Positions 21,681 through 32,996 of a stretch of DNA of 64,000 nucleotides are shown here, in pieces. The first letter of the stretch is position 1. Every line of letters starts with the position of its first letter. The notes below the pieces were generated by a model, which worked only from the letters and a program-made list of their open reading frames with translations, was not told where the DNA came from and did not search any database. The DNA comes from Xenopus tropicalis (Eukaryota > Chordata > Amphibia > Anura > Pipidae). The position numbers and the translations under genes were made by a program. The stretch is taken from contig NC_030680.2 of assembly GCF_000004195.4 (NCBI RefSeq), positions 140,491,545-140,555,544 of the forward strand, read 5' to 3'.

Positions 21681-22470
21681 TTAAAGGGGTTCACCCTTAG
21701 ATTAAATTTTAGTATGATGTAGACATTGATATTCTGAGACAATTTGCAATTGGTCTTTATTTTTTAATGCTTTTCAGTAAGTTTAGCTTATTGCTCAGCT
21801 GTTTTCCAGTTTGGTATTTCAGCAGATGTCTGGTTGCCACAGTCTTAAGGTGGCCATACATACTAAGATCCGCTCGCTTGGCGAGGTTGCCAAGCAAGCG
21901 GATCTTCTCCCAAAATACCCAACTACGGGTGGGCGATATCGGGCTAATTTGGTCGTTATGCCCTGGGGCCAAAGATCGAATTTGAATGACGTCTATAGGC
22001 GTCAGTTGGTTCGGTGACTGCATCGGCTCATTGATCCGACTGATTTTTTAACCTGCCCAATCGATATCTGGCAGATTTCAGGCCAGATGTCGGTGGGGGG
22101 GGCCCACCTTTAGTGCCCATACACGAGCCGATTAGCTGCCGAATCTGTCTAATGGACCGATATCGGCAGCTAGAATCGGCCTGTGTATGGCAGCCTTTAG
22201 CTATCAAGCAGGCAATGGTTTGAAAGAGAGATGGAAATATGAATGGGGGAAGAAAGTGATCAACAAGTAGCAATGACAATGAAATTGTAGCCTCACAGAG
22301 CAATAGTTTTTGGCTGCCGGGGTCAGTGACCCCCATTTAAAAGTTGGAAAGAGGCAGAAGAAGAAGGCAAATCATTCAAAAACTATAAAAAATTAAATAA
22401 TGAAGACCAGTTGCTTGATATAGGTCATTCTATAATGTAGTAACATGTAATTTAGTTGAACCCCCTGTTT
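21681..22470. mobile_element. T2-like MITE interrupted by two other MITEs
   Basis: It begins TTAAAGGGGTTCACCCTTAG and has the family core (GACAATTTGCAATTGGTCTT, then CAGCAGATGTCTGGTTGC). It breaks at 21,846 and resumes at 22,200 (GCTATCAAGCAGGCAATGG) through GTGACCCCCAT to GTTGAACCCCC. The right TTAA is lost. Confidence 0.7.
21847..22199. mobile_element. Two CCATACAC-family MITE pieces inserted side by side
   Basis: The first (21,847-22,113) runs from TTAAGGTGGCCATACATAC to GGGGCCCACCTTTA and matches, inverted, the right half of the 23.7-kb copy. The second (22,114-22,199) runs from GTGCCCATACACGAGCCGAT to GGCCTGTGTATGGCAGCC. Both lie inside the T2-like element. Confidence 0.65.
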
Positions 22471-22590
22471 ATAGGGAATTTATAACCAGAAATATGAAAT
22501 TATGTAAACTTATTCAAGTCCTTTGTGCAGCTTTGCAGTTTACATTTTTTTTCTAATTTTGGTGTTTTTTGAAAAGTTTTGGGCAGCCTT

Positions 22591-22785
22591 TAGGGTGAAG
22601 ACACATAGAGCTACTAGTAGCAGCTACTTGTCACAGCATAGACAATGCTGATAATCTACTGATAATTGTCTATGTGTGTTTTAGCAGACGCAATTCTCAG
22701 TATTGTCTATGGCAGGGTATTTTCTGGAGTTCAGTAGTCTTAAAAAAGTAGCTGCTACTAAGTAGGTCTGTGTGTCTTCACCCCT
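22591..22785. mobile_element. Foldback MITE (TAGGGTGAAGACACA)
   Basis: It begins TAGGGTGAAGACACATAGAG, with GCAGCTAC nearby, and ends in GTAGCTGCTAC and CTGTGTGTCTTCACCCCTA, a near-perfect inverted pair. A left-truncated sister lies at 47,735-47,885. Confidence 0.75.
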
Positions 22786-23667
22786 AGAAGGCAATTAGCA
22801 GGCTTGTAGTCTCTTTTAAAAGTGTATGTGACCTGTCTATGCACTTCCTATGATCAGCTTACTCTCAGGTTGTTAACTCTCAGTTAAGCCTGGTATTAGT
22901 AGTCTAAAACCGCAAATATTTATTAAACCAATACAATTAATGTACATTACAAAAGTGTTTAGAGAAGCGCCCCGAGTTAACATCAGTTCATTTTTTGGTT
23001 TAATCCCCATTAATTCTGTTAAACCATCTCCACATTGCCCTAGCGTGATGAAATCTGAAAACATCCACTTGTCAACTGAGAGGGAGAAAAAGTCTGTTGT
23101 GAATGGCATAAAAAAATGTGCATTCTGCGTCCTGTTTGCCATTGTTTATATAAGTCTTTGCAGGCGTTTCTGGGGCAAGCGTGCAACCTTTCAGGTATGT
23201 CCCCACTGCGCGCGACTCTAGTGATGGAAATTCGGCCTTTTCTTAGGCACAGATCTCTTTTGTATTCTTCTTGTTTAAACATTTTTTCAAAGAAAGGGAA
23301 AATATGTTGAAGTATTTGGATGACTCGTTCCTCTTACCTCAGTATGGAAACATCTGATATTTGAAACCACTTGTAAAGCAATGCCGTTTTGATTGCAACA
23401 AGGAACATGGTTACATTTGGTTCATTTTTTCTTCTGCTCGAGCTCCCATTATTGCAACCTGGCCTCTATTGTCGGCCCCGACCAGCCATGCGTTCTTAAA
23501 GGGACACTCATAAAGAGTAGTTTCAGGCAGAGTAGAAATGGGGTGCTTGAATAGGAAAGCGTAATCCAGCAGGTTTCACCATAGTGAAAAAACTATATTT
23601 TCTTACACTAAAGCTTGAGTTTGTTTTTGGGGACAAATGTGCTATTTTATTTTTATTTTTATTTATT
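22786..23667. other. Unique sequence, no gene supported
   Basis: Overlapping open frames on both strands (plus 22,940-23,221, minus 23,282-23,040) show no domain. Nothing else is visible. Confidence 0.35.
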
Positions 23668-24014
23668 GAGGTCCCCATACACAGGCCGATTGTAGCAGCC
23701 GATATCGGTCCCTTAGACCGATTCGGCAGCTTATCGGGCCGTGTAGGGGCAGGAATGACGGGCCTGCCCGACTGATATCTGGCCTGAAATTGGGCAGATA
23801 TCGATCGGGCAGGTTAAAAGATTCCGTCGGATCTGGGACTGCATCGGCTCGTTGATGCGGTCCCAGAAATGACTGCGCCCATTGCCGCCATTATAATTCA
23901 ATTGTTAGGCCCCAGGGTCAAATGATCGAATTAGCCTACATTTGCCCAATATCGCTCACCCGTAGGTGGGGATATCGGGAGAAGATCGGATCTTAACATG
24001 TATGGCCACCTTTA
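23668..24014. mobile_element. CCATACAC-family MITE, near full length
   Basis: It begins GAGGTCCCCATACACAGGCC and ends CATGTATGGCCACCTTT, so both ends carry the family's CCATAC/GTATGG terminus. It is the fullest copy and links the half-copies at 0.5, 6.0 and 21.8 kb. Confidence 0.7.
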
Positions 24015-25177
24015 TTCATCGCGAGGTAGATAAATAAATTACCTGTTTACAGATAATCCCCCTGTAGCATCGACTCCTGGTAGCAAAACAGTGAACAAAG
24101 AGAGGGGAATGGAGTGTCAGTCTAATAATCTGCCTCGCAAGAACCAAACATGGAGGAGCTTCAGTTCTCCTGCTTGCCCTGTTTAGCTTAAGATATAACA
24201 GAAACCATAGTGTTTTCCTAATTAAAACAATAGGCAAAAAGTATGTTCAGCACAAGCCCTGTTTAACCAATTCAAATTGAACAAGGGTGTATGCTATCAA
24301 TTAGCAGAGTCTCTGATATAAGAAATCAAAGTAAAGGAAATGCTATTGCTTCATTTTCATTGTTATAAATACTGGATACAAGTGTCTAATTCTAACTAAA
24401 ATGGCTTACAAAAAATATTGTTACAAAGTAAAAATTGTGTAGTGATAGATTGCCCTTAAGATGTAAATGACTAATATGATATTTTATTTTTCAGGTAATT
24501 TGCTATGGATGTGACTTTGAAGGCTGAGAGAACACTGTTTGCCTAGTAAGGTAATGCTTCCATTTCAGTTCTTTCACACTGCATTGTATATGACATATCT
24601 AAACTGGATCTAAAGTCAAACACAGCATTAAACTTGCTCAGTGAGTGCAGCGGGTCTGTGCCGTACCTGTGTAGGTTTATATAGGTTATATGTTTCTTTT
24701 CTAGTTGTATTTTTCTCTATGGCGCTGATCTTAGTTGGGAGAACAGTTCCTGGGCTGCTACCGGGGGTACATTATACTGCTGTGGGTTCATGTTCATTGA
24801 GTTACTACCTGCTTCTATCATCAGTCATCGGCAAAAAGCTAAATTAATTGTAAAATTCAGTATAAATGTGCTTTTCTCCATTTTTCTAATTTTGCGTGGT
24901 TTGAATGTCTTGCTTCCCTAGCCTGCAATTTAAAAAGCAGATTAAATGAGACCAAATGTTTATCTTGTTTCTAATCCATTCCTATTCTTCTTCCTGTCTG
25001 CCATTCAGACTAATACCTGGTTGCTAGGAGAAACCACAGATTAGCAGGTTGAATAATTAAAAAAACACACACAAAATTGAATATTATGAGAAGTCAAAGT
25101 TATCACCAGATTTGTAAGACAAAGCGATGCAGTAAATATAAATCAAAACATTACAAGAAATAATATTAATGTTAAAT
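24015..25177. other. Mixed sequence with a T2-like fragment, no gene
   Basis: A T2-like piece is recognisable at about 24,955-25,100 (CTAATACCTGGTTGCTAGGA, AATAATTAAAAAAACACAC). The rest is unremarkable AT-rich sequence. Confidence 0.35.
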
Positions 25178-25552
25178 GGGGGGTTCACCTTTACATTAAC
25201 TTTTAGTCTTTGCAGCTTTCAAATGGGGGTCACTGACCCCGGCAGCCAAAAAAACTATTGCTCTGTGAGGCTACAATTTTATTGTTATTGTTACTTTTTA
25301 GTATTTATTTTTCTATTCAGGCCCTCTCCTATCCATATATCAGTCTTTCATTCAAACCACACCCTGGCTGCTAAGGTCATTTGGATCCCAGCAACCAAAT
25401 AGCTGCTGAAACTTCAAACTGGAGAGCTGCTAAACAAAAACTGAAATAATTAAAAAACTACAAATAAAAAATGAAGACCAATTGCAAATGGTCTCAAAAT
25501 ATTACTCTCTACATCATACTAAAAGTGAACTCAAAGGTGAACAACGTTTATT
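25178..25552. repeat. T2-like MITE copy
   Basis: The order is GGGGGTTCACCTTTACATTA, GGGGGTCACTGACCCCGG, AGCCAAAAAAACTATTGCTC, then TGAAGACCAATTGCAAATGG and CTCAAAGGTGAACAAC. Both ends are eroded. Confidence 0.7.
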
Positions 25553-25593
25553 AAGTTGGCCCTCTCTGCTATAACAGCCTCTATACTTCTGGG

Positions 25594-26239
25594 ATGGGTG
25601 TCAAACTGGCGGCTCGCGGGCCACATCCGGCCCGGCATGTAATTATATCCGGCCCACGGGGTTGGTGCACACATTCGCCGTCATTCAAGAGAGACAGAGA
25701 GAGCTGGCGGGAGAAACCGGAGTTCTGGCGCTTACTTGATTTTTTGGCTGGCACAGGTACATGGGGCAATATGGCTGCTGGCACAGGTACACGGGGCAAT
25801 ATGGCTGCTGGCACAGGTACACGGGGCAATATGGCTGCTGGCACAGGTACACAGGGCAATATGGCTGCTGGCACAGGTACACGGGGCAATATGGCTGCTG
25901 GCACAGGTACATGGGGCAATAGTATGGCTGCTGGCACAGGTACACGGGGCAATAATATGGCTGCTGGCACAGGTACATGGGGCAATAATATGGCTGCTGG
26001 CACAGGTACATGGGGCAATAATATGACTGCTGGCACAGGTACACGGGGCAATAATATAGCTGCTGGCACAGGTACATGGGGCAATAATATGGCTGCTGGC
26101 ACTCCAGCTCTGATAAAATGATATTAGAGCAAAGACAACTGAATTTTAGTGTGTTCAATAAATGTTTATCCTGTTCGGTCCACGACCTAAGGTGTGTTTT
26201 GAATGTTGGCCCCCTGTGCAATTGAGTTTGACACCCCTG
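25594..26239. mobile_element. hAT-type MITE with internal 30/33-bp minisatellite
   Basis: The ends ATGGGTGTCAAACTGGCGGC and GAGTTTGACACCCCTG are inverted and match the CAGGGGTGTCAAACT class of hAT termini. The subterminal GGCCACATCCGGCCCGGCAT is typical of that class. The left terminal bases are damaged and a target duplication is not clear. The interior is mostly minisatellite. Confidence 0.75.
25745..26105. repeat. 30/33-bp minisatellite, about 12 units
   Basis: The unit contains GGCTGCTGGCACAGGTACA then GGGGCAATAT. The first six units are 30 bp; later ones are 33 bp through an added AAT-type triplet. Because both lengths are multiples of three, open frames run through on both strands (up to 206 codons), but the peptides are pure unit translations. 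Confidence 0.92.
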
Positions 26240-26682
26240 CACTAGATGTTGGAACACAAAAGCAAAAGCATAAGTTAGATTGTCCACTGATGTTGGGGTT
26301 CCCACGGGTGTTCATTTGGTTCAAGGTCAGGGCTCTGTGTAGACCAATCAAGTTCTTTGACTCCCATTTCAGCAAAGCTTGTTGGAAGGACATGGCTTTG
26401 TGCATAATCATTCTGAAAGAGAAGGCAGCCGTCTCCTAACTGTTGCTACAAAGTAGTAAGCATGGAATTGTCAAGAATATAACTGTACACTGGGTTAAGG
26501 TTCAATGTTAGTGGAACCAATAGCCTTAGGCCAGACAAACTGCATCACACCATTATTCCTCCTCCACCAAATTTTACACTAGACATTGAGCATTAAATTA
26601 GCTTGTATTCTTCTGCCATCTGCCAAACTGCCAGATAGGGAAACACCATCCAATGGTGGGGATATGTAAACAGGGATATGTA

Positions 26683-27550
26683 AACAGGTATGGGATCTGT
26701 TATCTGGAAACTCGTTATCCAGAAAGTTCCAAATTACAGAAAGGTCATCTCCCATAGACTCCATTATAAGCAAATAATTCTAATTTTTAAAAATGATTCC
26801 CTTTTCTCTGTAATAATAAAACAGTACCTGTACTTGATCCCAACTAAGATATAATTACCCCTTATTGGGGCAGAACAGCCCTATTGGGTTTATTTCATGG
26901 TTAAATGATTCCCTTTTCTCTGTAATAATAAAACGGTATATGTACTTGATCCCAACTAAGATATAATTACCCCTTATTGGGGGCAGAACAGCCCTATTGG
27001 GTTTATTTCATGTTTAAATGATTCCCTTTTCTCTGTAATACCCCTAATAAGGGGTAATTACTTAGATGGGATCTTAGATGGGATCAAGTACAGGTACTGT
27101 TTTATTATTACAGAGAAAAGGGAATCATTTAACCATGAAATAAACCCAATAGGGCTGTTCTGCCCCCAATAAGGGGTAATTATATCTTAGTTGGGATCAA
27201 GTACAGGTACTGTTTTATTATTACAGAGAAAAGGGAATAATTTAACCATGAAATAAACCCAATAGGGCTGTTCTGCCCCCAATAAGGGGTAATTATATCT
27301 TAGTTGGGATCAAGTACAGGTACTGTTTTATTATTACAGAGAAAAGGGAATAATTTAACCATTAAATAAACCCATTAGGGCTGTTCTGCCCCCAATAAGG
27401 GGTAATTATATCTTAGTTGGGATCAAGTACAGGTACTGTTTTATTATTACAGAGAAAAGGGAATCATTTTTTTAAAACTGAATTATTTGCTTATAATGGA
27501 GTCTATGGGAGATGGCCTTCTTGTATTTTGGAACTTTCCCATACCTGTAT
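26683..27550. mobile_element. P113 MITE whose array flips orientation
   Basis: The left terminus is ACAGGTATGGGATCTGTTA and the right terminus TCCCATACCTGTATA. Units at 26,815-27,040 are in plus orientation. From about 27,042 they are in minus orientation (AATAGGGCTG at 27,149 and 27,262). The junction at 27,040-27,075 contains the direct duplication TTAGATGGGATC twice. Confidence 0.9.
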
Positions 27551-28744
27551 ATATGCATGAATATAATATTACCCTAAGTAATGCATGCAGAGTATATTCA
27601 CTCTTTGCACAATCGTCAAATTTTCTTTTTCACGTTTTGTGATGTTTGCAGAAAAATTTGTCTCTGATCTGCCGAAACAAACCCCCGGTTTCACCTTTTT
27701 GCTTGAAGCTAGACACCTTGTTTTGATCTCTCGGCTTCATAGAACTTATCATTGCTATAATAACGGAAACAGCGCATACGCACACACACACACAAAAAGC
27801 CAGTTTGACTACTGTATACATGTCAGCACTGGTCCAGGGAGTTTCAAAGAAATGCTTTATTGATTCAGTAATTGAGCAGAGCAGAATGGACAATATGATC
27901 CTGCATCCCGAGGCAAGGAAAGCCCCTTCAATTAAGTGCGGCTGTTGTGTTTATGTTGTGCTTTAACCTGTTATCAAGGTTTTGTCTCGAGGTGCGAGTG
28001 GATGGTTTGTATCGCACACAGAACTCGTCCTTTACTGATTACGTTTTATTGTAAATGTGCGAGGCTTCATTTGGAAAATCAGATTGTTTTTGTTGATGGA
28101 TTTAAATTCATTGGGGTACGAGAGCATAAAAAACAAATACAGGCAGTCTAAGGTGATCAATAATCAGGGATAGTTAATATCCAAGTAAAATTACACCATT
28201 TTAAAATGTAATAACTGGCTGAATACATGATTTATCATAACGTCATAATTAATGATGAATGCTAAAACTCTTACTTAAGTGCTCCTTTTTCTACCTGATC
28301 CCTCCCAATGTACAACCTTTAGCAGATCATTATTATTACAACAGGGTTGGGATCACGAAACCTGTTATCCAGAAAAGCTTTGAATTATGGGAAGGTAATC
28401 TGCTATGATCCCTGCTTTTGGATGATATTGGAGGACTTCAGGTGATTCTGTGCATTTCAATTGAGTGGGTTAGTTAGGTTTCAAGTTCAGATTATTGCCC
28501 GGGGGGCCACTGGTTGTGGCCGGGGGTATTAAACAGGGAGAATTCTCTATGCTGTTGGCCTAAACAAGCAGAAAATGGAACATAAACGCCCACTTTTATG
28601 GTATACAGCCCATCGGTCAGTATTGTAGTTCAGCATTTTCTAGACCTTTTAAGGTTTGAACGTCTCTTTGAGGACCACAATTTTGTCTGGGACCCCTGCT
28701 CATAACAGTTTTTAAAATATATAAAAATATTCAGTAGAATTAAG
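27551..28744. other. Unique island with one P113 terminus fragment
   Basis: The block 27,590-28,160 is complex and repeat-poor, with a CA run at 27,780-27,794, and may be conserved non-coding DNA. At 28,345-28,400 AACCTGTTATCCAGAAAAGC is a lone P113 terminus. At 28,497-28,533 CCCGGGGGGCCAC faces GGCCGGGGG. No gene is supported. Confidence 0.4.
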
Positions 28745-29035
28745 TCTAAAACAACTGGACTTATCTGATTTTTTATTGAAAACGTTTCACCACTCATCCG
28801 AGTGGCTTCTTCAATTCAAATGACTGGTAGGGAATTCCCCGGCATTTAAACCCTTGATGGTAGTACAGTCACAGACATCCAATCACAATGGTTCCATTGA
28901 ACTTGTTCAGTTAGGTATTGGCTGAGACCGACAGGTGTAAGAAGGTATGATCCAATCACAATGGTACCATGATTCTCATTGATGCATCATGACCTGGATG
29001 AATGAGAATCATCATAGATATAAAAATATTGCTTT
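28745..29035 (-). mobile_element. Penelope-like element end (relic)
   Basis: On the minus strand a hammerhead-like core is followed by TTTTCAATAAAAAATC. Upstream lies a region with GGGTTTAAATGCC and repeated GATCCAATCACAATGG-like motifs, as in Penelope-like pseudo-LTRs. No protein-coding remains are visible. The assignment is inferred from the ribozyme-like motif and layout. Confidence 0.45.
28777..28814 (-). ncRNA. Hammerhead-like motif (degenerate)
   Basis: Minus strand: TTGAAGA box, an extra A, stem II GCCACTC paired with GAGTGGT around GGAT, then GAAAC and GTTTTC. The first box has T for the required C, and the extra A lies between box and stem, so activity is doubtful. It aligns with the motifs at 40,958, 52,692 and 53,105. 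Confidence 0.5.
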
Positions 29036-29954
29036 ATCTAGTTTTCTCCATAGTTTCAATCATACCTACTATACCGAATAAGTGTGTACTCCCAAATCCA
29101 TTTAAATGATCTTCAAACTCAACTTGCAGAGACAAATTGGCAATCTCCCTCACTCATTGGTCTCCAAGCTGCAGGGCTGATCAGTTGGAGGCAATAGAGG
29201 CCCCCCAGGGCTGATTCTGGGGGGCCTCTAAGCCCCCCAGAATGAAGCACTGCCATAGAAGTTAAGTCATTGTTTGGCCACTTTAAGAGTTGGCTGCTTG
29301 GTTATTTTAATTTTGCTTTATTGGCAAGCCTTTGTGAAGGAGTCACTCCTATTGCAGTTTTAGCTTTGCCTTCACAATGCCATTTATCTCGTTGCCTGTG
29401 TGGCCTCAAGCTTTGGCATCAGCTCCTATAAACCCCCTGCAGGTTCATGTACTGGAGTCGCCCCGCAGCAGCTCCTTAGCAAGCACAAGTCCAGGGGGCA
29501 GGGATTCCATTTAAACAAATGCTGCGCCACAGGCTCGAAATAATCGCCGTACAAATCTTGTTTCTATCCGAGCTAAATAAATAGCATGTGGCACACAGGG
29601 GGAGTACCCCCGAAGGATTGCGCTTCTTGCATGTTTATCAATAAAACCCACTTCCTTGAAGTTAACAAGTCAGTACATAAGATAAGAGATTATAGTATCT
29701 CACATTTTGCTAGAGTACCACATAAGCTTCCTGTTGCCGTGTTCTGTGAAAGCTCCGAGAAACAACACTTTTCTTTGCAACCCATTTATCTGTACTTTGC
29801 GCATAGACCCCTAGACAGGGACATTTGCAACTAATGCAACCAATGCAACTAATGCAAGCAACTGGGCTGGGTCAGACCTTTTAGTGCCATTCTGCCAGAA
29901 ATGTGGACTTCTTCTCTTTGTAATCTGTTTAGTTGTTGGGCCAGTGGTTTTAGT
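29036..29954. other. Unique sequence with small foldback, no gene
   Basis: A hairpin GAGGCCCCCCAGGGCTG facing GGGGGGCCTCTAAGCCCCCC lies at 29,198-29,240. A short triple repeat AATGCAACC/AATGCAACT is at 29,834-29,858. The rest is unremarkable. Confidence 0.35.
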
Positions 29955-30348
29955 GTGGTATAGAATGACCTATCCTAAGCAACTTTTCAATTGGTCTTCA
30001 TTATTTATTTTTAGTTTTTCAAGTATTTGCCGCCTTCTTCCAACTCTCTGCATTTTTGAAATAGGGGTCACTGACACCAGCAGCCAAAAAACTATTGCTC
30101 TGTGAGGCTACACTTTTATTGTTGTTACTTTCTTTTCTATTCAGGCCCTCTACTATTCATATAAGCCTCTCATCCAAAGCACTCCCTGATTGCTAAGGTA
30201 ACTTGGACCCTAGCAACCAAATAACTAAGACTCCAGGCTGGAGAGCTGCTGAACTGAAAATGAAATAACTAGAAAAACTACAAATAAAAAATTAACACTA
30301 ATTGCACTCCCTACATCATGCTAAAAGTTAACTCAAAGGTGAACTCAG
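29955..30348. repeat. T2-like MITE copy
   Basis: The order is CTAAGCAACTTTTCAATTGG, AGGGGTCACTGACACCAGCA, CTGTGAGGCTAC, then CTCAAAGGTGAACTCAG. The right end is cut by the P113 element that begins at 30,349. Confidence 0.7.
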
Positions 30349-30834
30349 TACAGGTATTGGACCTGGGGTTTTCCAGATAAGGGATCTTTCTGTAATTTGG
30401 ACCCAATAGGATTGTTCTGCCCCCAATAAGGGGTAATTATATCTTAGTTGGGATCAAGTACAGGTACTGTTTTATTATTACAGAGAAAAGGGAATCATTT
30501 AACCATGAAATAAACCCAATAGGGCTGTTCTGCCCCCAATAAGGGGTAATTATATCTTAGTTGGGATCAAGTACAGGTACTGTTTTATTATTACAGAGAA
30601 AAGGGAATCATTTAACCATTAAATAAACCCAATAGGGCTCTTCTGCCCCAATAAGGGGTAATTATATCTTAGTTGGGATCAAGTACAGGTACTGTTTTAT
30701 TATTACAGAGAAAAAGAAAATCATTTTTAAAAATCGGAATTAATTGCTTATAATGGAGTTTATGGGAGATTGCCTTTCCGTAATTCAGAACTTTCTGGAT
30801 AACGGGTTTCTTGATAAGGGATCCCATACATGTA
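30349..30834 (-). mobile_element. P113 MITE with short 113-bp array (about 3 units)
   Basis: It starts TACAGGTATTGGACCTGGGG and ends GGGATCCCATACATGTA. Units are minus-oriented (AATAGGGCTG at 30,519). It has the lowest copy number among the expanded elements, intermediate between the single-unit copies and the long arrays. Confidence 0.9.
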
Positions 30835-30928
30835 CTGAGTATCATTCAGCAGTTGCCCTACTCTTCTTGTCACATTTTTACCTGCTTTTATCAGCTTTAA
30901 AGCACCATTGGGAAGTTACCCAGAAGCT

Positions 30929-31163
30929 TAAGGGCTCTGGCACACGGGGTGATTAGTTGCCAGCGACAAATCTCCGTTTTCGTGAGCGACTAATCTCCCC
31001 GAATTGTCGCCGAAAATGTCGCCGGTGGGATGGCACACGCTGCGCAGGCGATTTCGGCAAATCGCCGAAGTTGCCTCGCGAGGCATTTTCGGTGATTTGC
31101 CGAAATCGCGCCGCCGTGTGTGCCATCCCACCGGCGACTTACATTTTCGCCGGTGGGATGGCA
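30929..31163. mobile_element. CpG-rich foldback MITE (GGCTCTGGCACACGGGG)
   Basis: It starts AAGGGCTCTGGCACACGGGG. GTCGCCGGTGGGATGGCACA (31,019) faces GTGTGCCATCCCACCGGCGA (31,117). GCGATTTCGGCAAATCGCC faces GGTGATTTGCCGAAATCGC. A degraded relative is at 38,458-38,665. Confidence 0.75.
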
Positions 31164-32224
31164 ACATTATATTTTAATGATACACTTTCATTTTTTGAGT
31201 TTACTATTCCTTTAAATGGGATGTTGATGTGATGGAAGAAGTGATGATTTGCGGGTATTTTGGCACAATGGGACATCCCCTGAATAGGAATACAGGGAGG
31301 TATGTGTCAAAAGTTTCCCTCGTGGCACATTTTGGGGACAAATCCCAAGTAAAATTTCAGATGTGAATAAGGGTTTTATCCCACTCTCCAGCATATACTT
31401 GCCTATGGGAGAGACATAGGCGCCTCTGGATATAGACATTTAACTGACTCTGAATCTGATTTGCTCATCAGATTTAGGTAGGGCTTTGGCCACTTGCATG
31501 GGACCTTTTCTGTAATGCCATTTTCTCCCCATTAATCACTCCAAACTGTTCTAAATACACACAAATGTAACTTTTCTCTACGGACTTACATGGTGAGGAA
31601 AAAGGCTGCAGATTTTGGGCAGATGTATCTATGTTCTCGCTGCCTCACTTTATAGATGTTTTTAAAGTTAGATTAAAAGCCGTGATTTGCCATATTGTGA
31701 GCGGAGGGAAAAAAAAAAGCCCCGTACCTAGAAGAACGGCAATCTGTTATCTCACTGCAAGCAAACATCAGTTCTGCCTTGTTTGTTTATTTGTACCCCG
31801 GGAGGGGGGGGGGGAGATGCAGGAATATGGCTCATCTGAGTAATGAAGGCAAAATGTCTGATTACTGGCTTGGATCAGATGCCAGATGAAACAGATGCAG
31901 TAGGAAGGACCTACCGTTCCCTATGTCAGAATGCCAGTTTATTTCTGCGAAAGTTGGCACGGCTCATTGAGGCAGTACAGGATAGTACATTATACTGATT
32001 ATTTTAAGAACCTGCTTTTATGGGTTCCAGAATGTGTTTCTATCAGACATATTGCGTGAATTCATTTTGGTTCACCGTTCTTGTGCAGGGGGGAAACATT
32101 CCCTTATGGAGGGGCTCCGGTCAGAGAGGGAGGGAAGAAGTTTATAAGGGGTTTTTCTAATGATGGTGGCACACCTGATTTTTTGACGTGTGTGGACCTC
32201 TTGGAGACCCTCAGAATGTCCTTG
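31164..32224. other. Unique sequence, no gene supported
   Basis: G-run at 31,802-31,815 and an A-run near 31,710. Several short open frames have no domain. Confidence 0.35.
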
Positions 32225-32440
32225 TCATTCGCTGCTCCCCGTGTCTGTTGTACCCAGGGCCCACCCAAAAGATTGTGCCAAGAACCCCCCCCCCGCTACA
32301 TCTTCCACCACTGATACACATGATACAATCCAGACTCCACCCTGCACCACCTACCCACCAGTCTGTGTGCCAGGCCAGTGGGGCCAACTGGGTTTTTTTT
32401 CCTTTGGCCCAGTGGGCCAGTCTGACCTGGGCACCTCATT
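32225..32440. repeat. Possible hAT-type MITE of the GGACTGGGCC class
   Basis: It begins near GTACCCAGGGCCCACCC and ends near GGGCCAGTCTGACCTG, resembling the ends of the element at 56,373. CACCAGTCTGTGTGCC is shared with 46,222. Boundaries are uncertain. Confidence 0.35.
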
Positions 32441-32681
32441 TCCATTGGGGAGTTCATCTTGAAAAAATATGGATATACAGCCCTTTTAATTCCAAAATGG
32501 CAATTGTGATGCTCTTTGCATCTGCTTCTATTGGCTCCAGCTGCCAAAGCTTAGGGATATATTACTTGCCCTTTAGTAGCATATCACAACCTTCCAGTGC
32601 ATACCTCTATTGGGATGTGAAACTCCACTTCATCATTAGTTTACTGAATATGGCTTGTGCTGAACATAATTATGTGTATGG

Positions 32682-32746
<65 letters not shown>

Positions 32747-32996
32747 ATATGATATATATATATTTATTGCACTAAACTAGGCCAGTTTAGCTGACATAAA
32801 AGTTAAGCTGCATTCTACTTCTTGTTTCATAATAGCACAATCAAAATAAATCACCAATCCTCTGAAAAGCCCTCTGTATAACCAACCCCCCACCCTTTCC
32901 ATAAGCTGCAGCCTCTTAGGCTGTAAGATAAGGAATAGCTTATATGTAATATGCTTTGTTCAGTGATCTCAGCCACCTTAAAATAATATGTAACCA
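32441..32996. other. Unique sequence with a long TA microsatellite
   Basis: (TA)n spans 32,687-32,738 with a further TATATATA tail to 32,762. Otherwise nothing is recognised; the TA-encoded open frame is not a gene. Confidence 0.6.

Larger units (their letters stand above)
25553..26670 (-). mobile_element. Second Tc1-like transposase relic, split by a hAT MITE
   Basis: The flank before 25,594 (TGCTATAACAGCCTCTATAC) and after 26,239 (CACTAGATGTTGGAACAC) are adjoining parts of a known vertebrate Tc1-like element. On the minus strand at about 26,352-26,290 a decayed block LDWSTQSPDLEPNEHPWE is readable. It corresponds to the conserved SPDLNPIEHLW stretch with the third acidic catalytic residue (the E codon near 26,311-26,313). 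Recognisable non-coding-quality remains continue to about 26,640. Many indels and stops make it long dead. The family assignment is from memory of its consensus and was not searched. Confidence 0.65.

Noticed and set aside
25581..26305. Open frames up to 206 codons on both strands through the 30/33-bp repeats
   Set aside because: Unit length divisible by three keeps frames open by chance; peptides are exact unit repeats within a MITE.
32690..32775. Hydrophobic open frame over the TA repeat
   Set aside because: Alternating Tyr/Ile is the translation of (TA)n.
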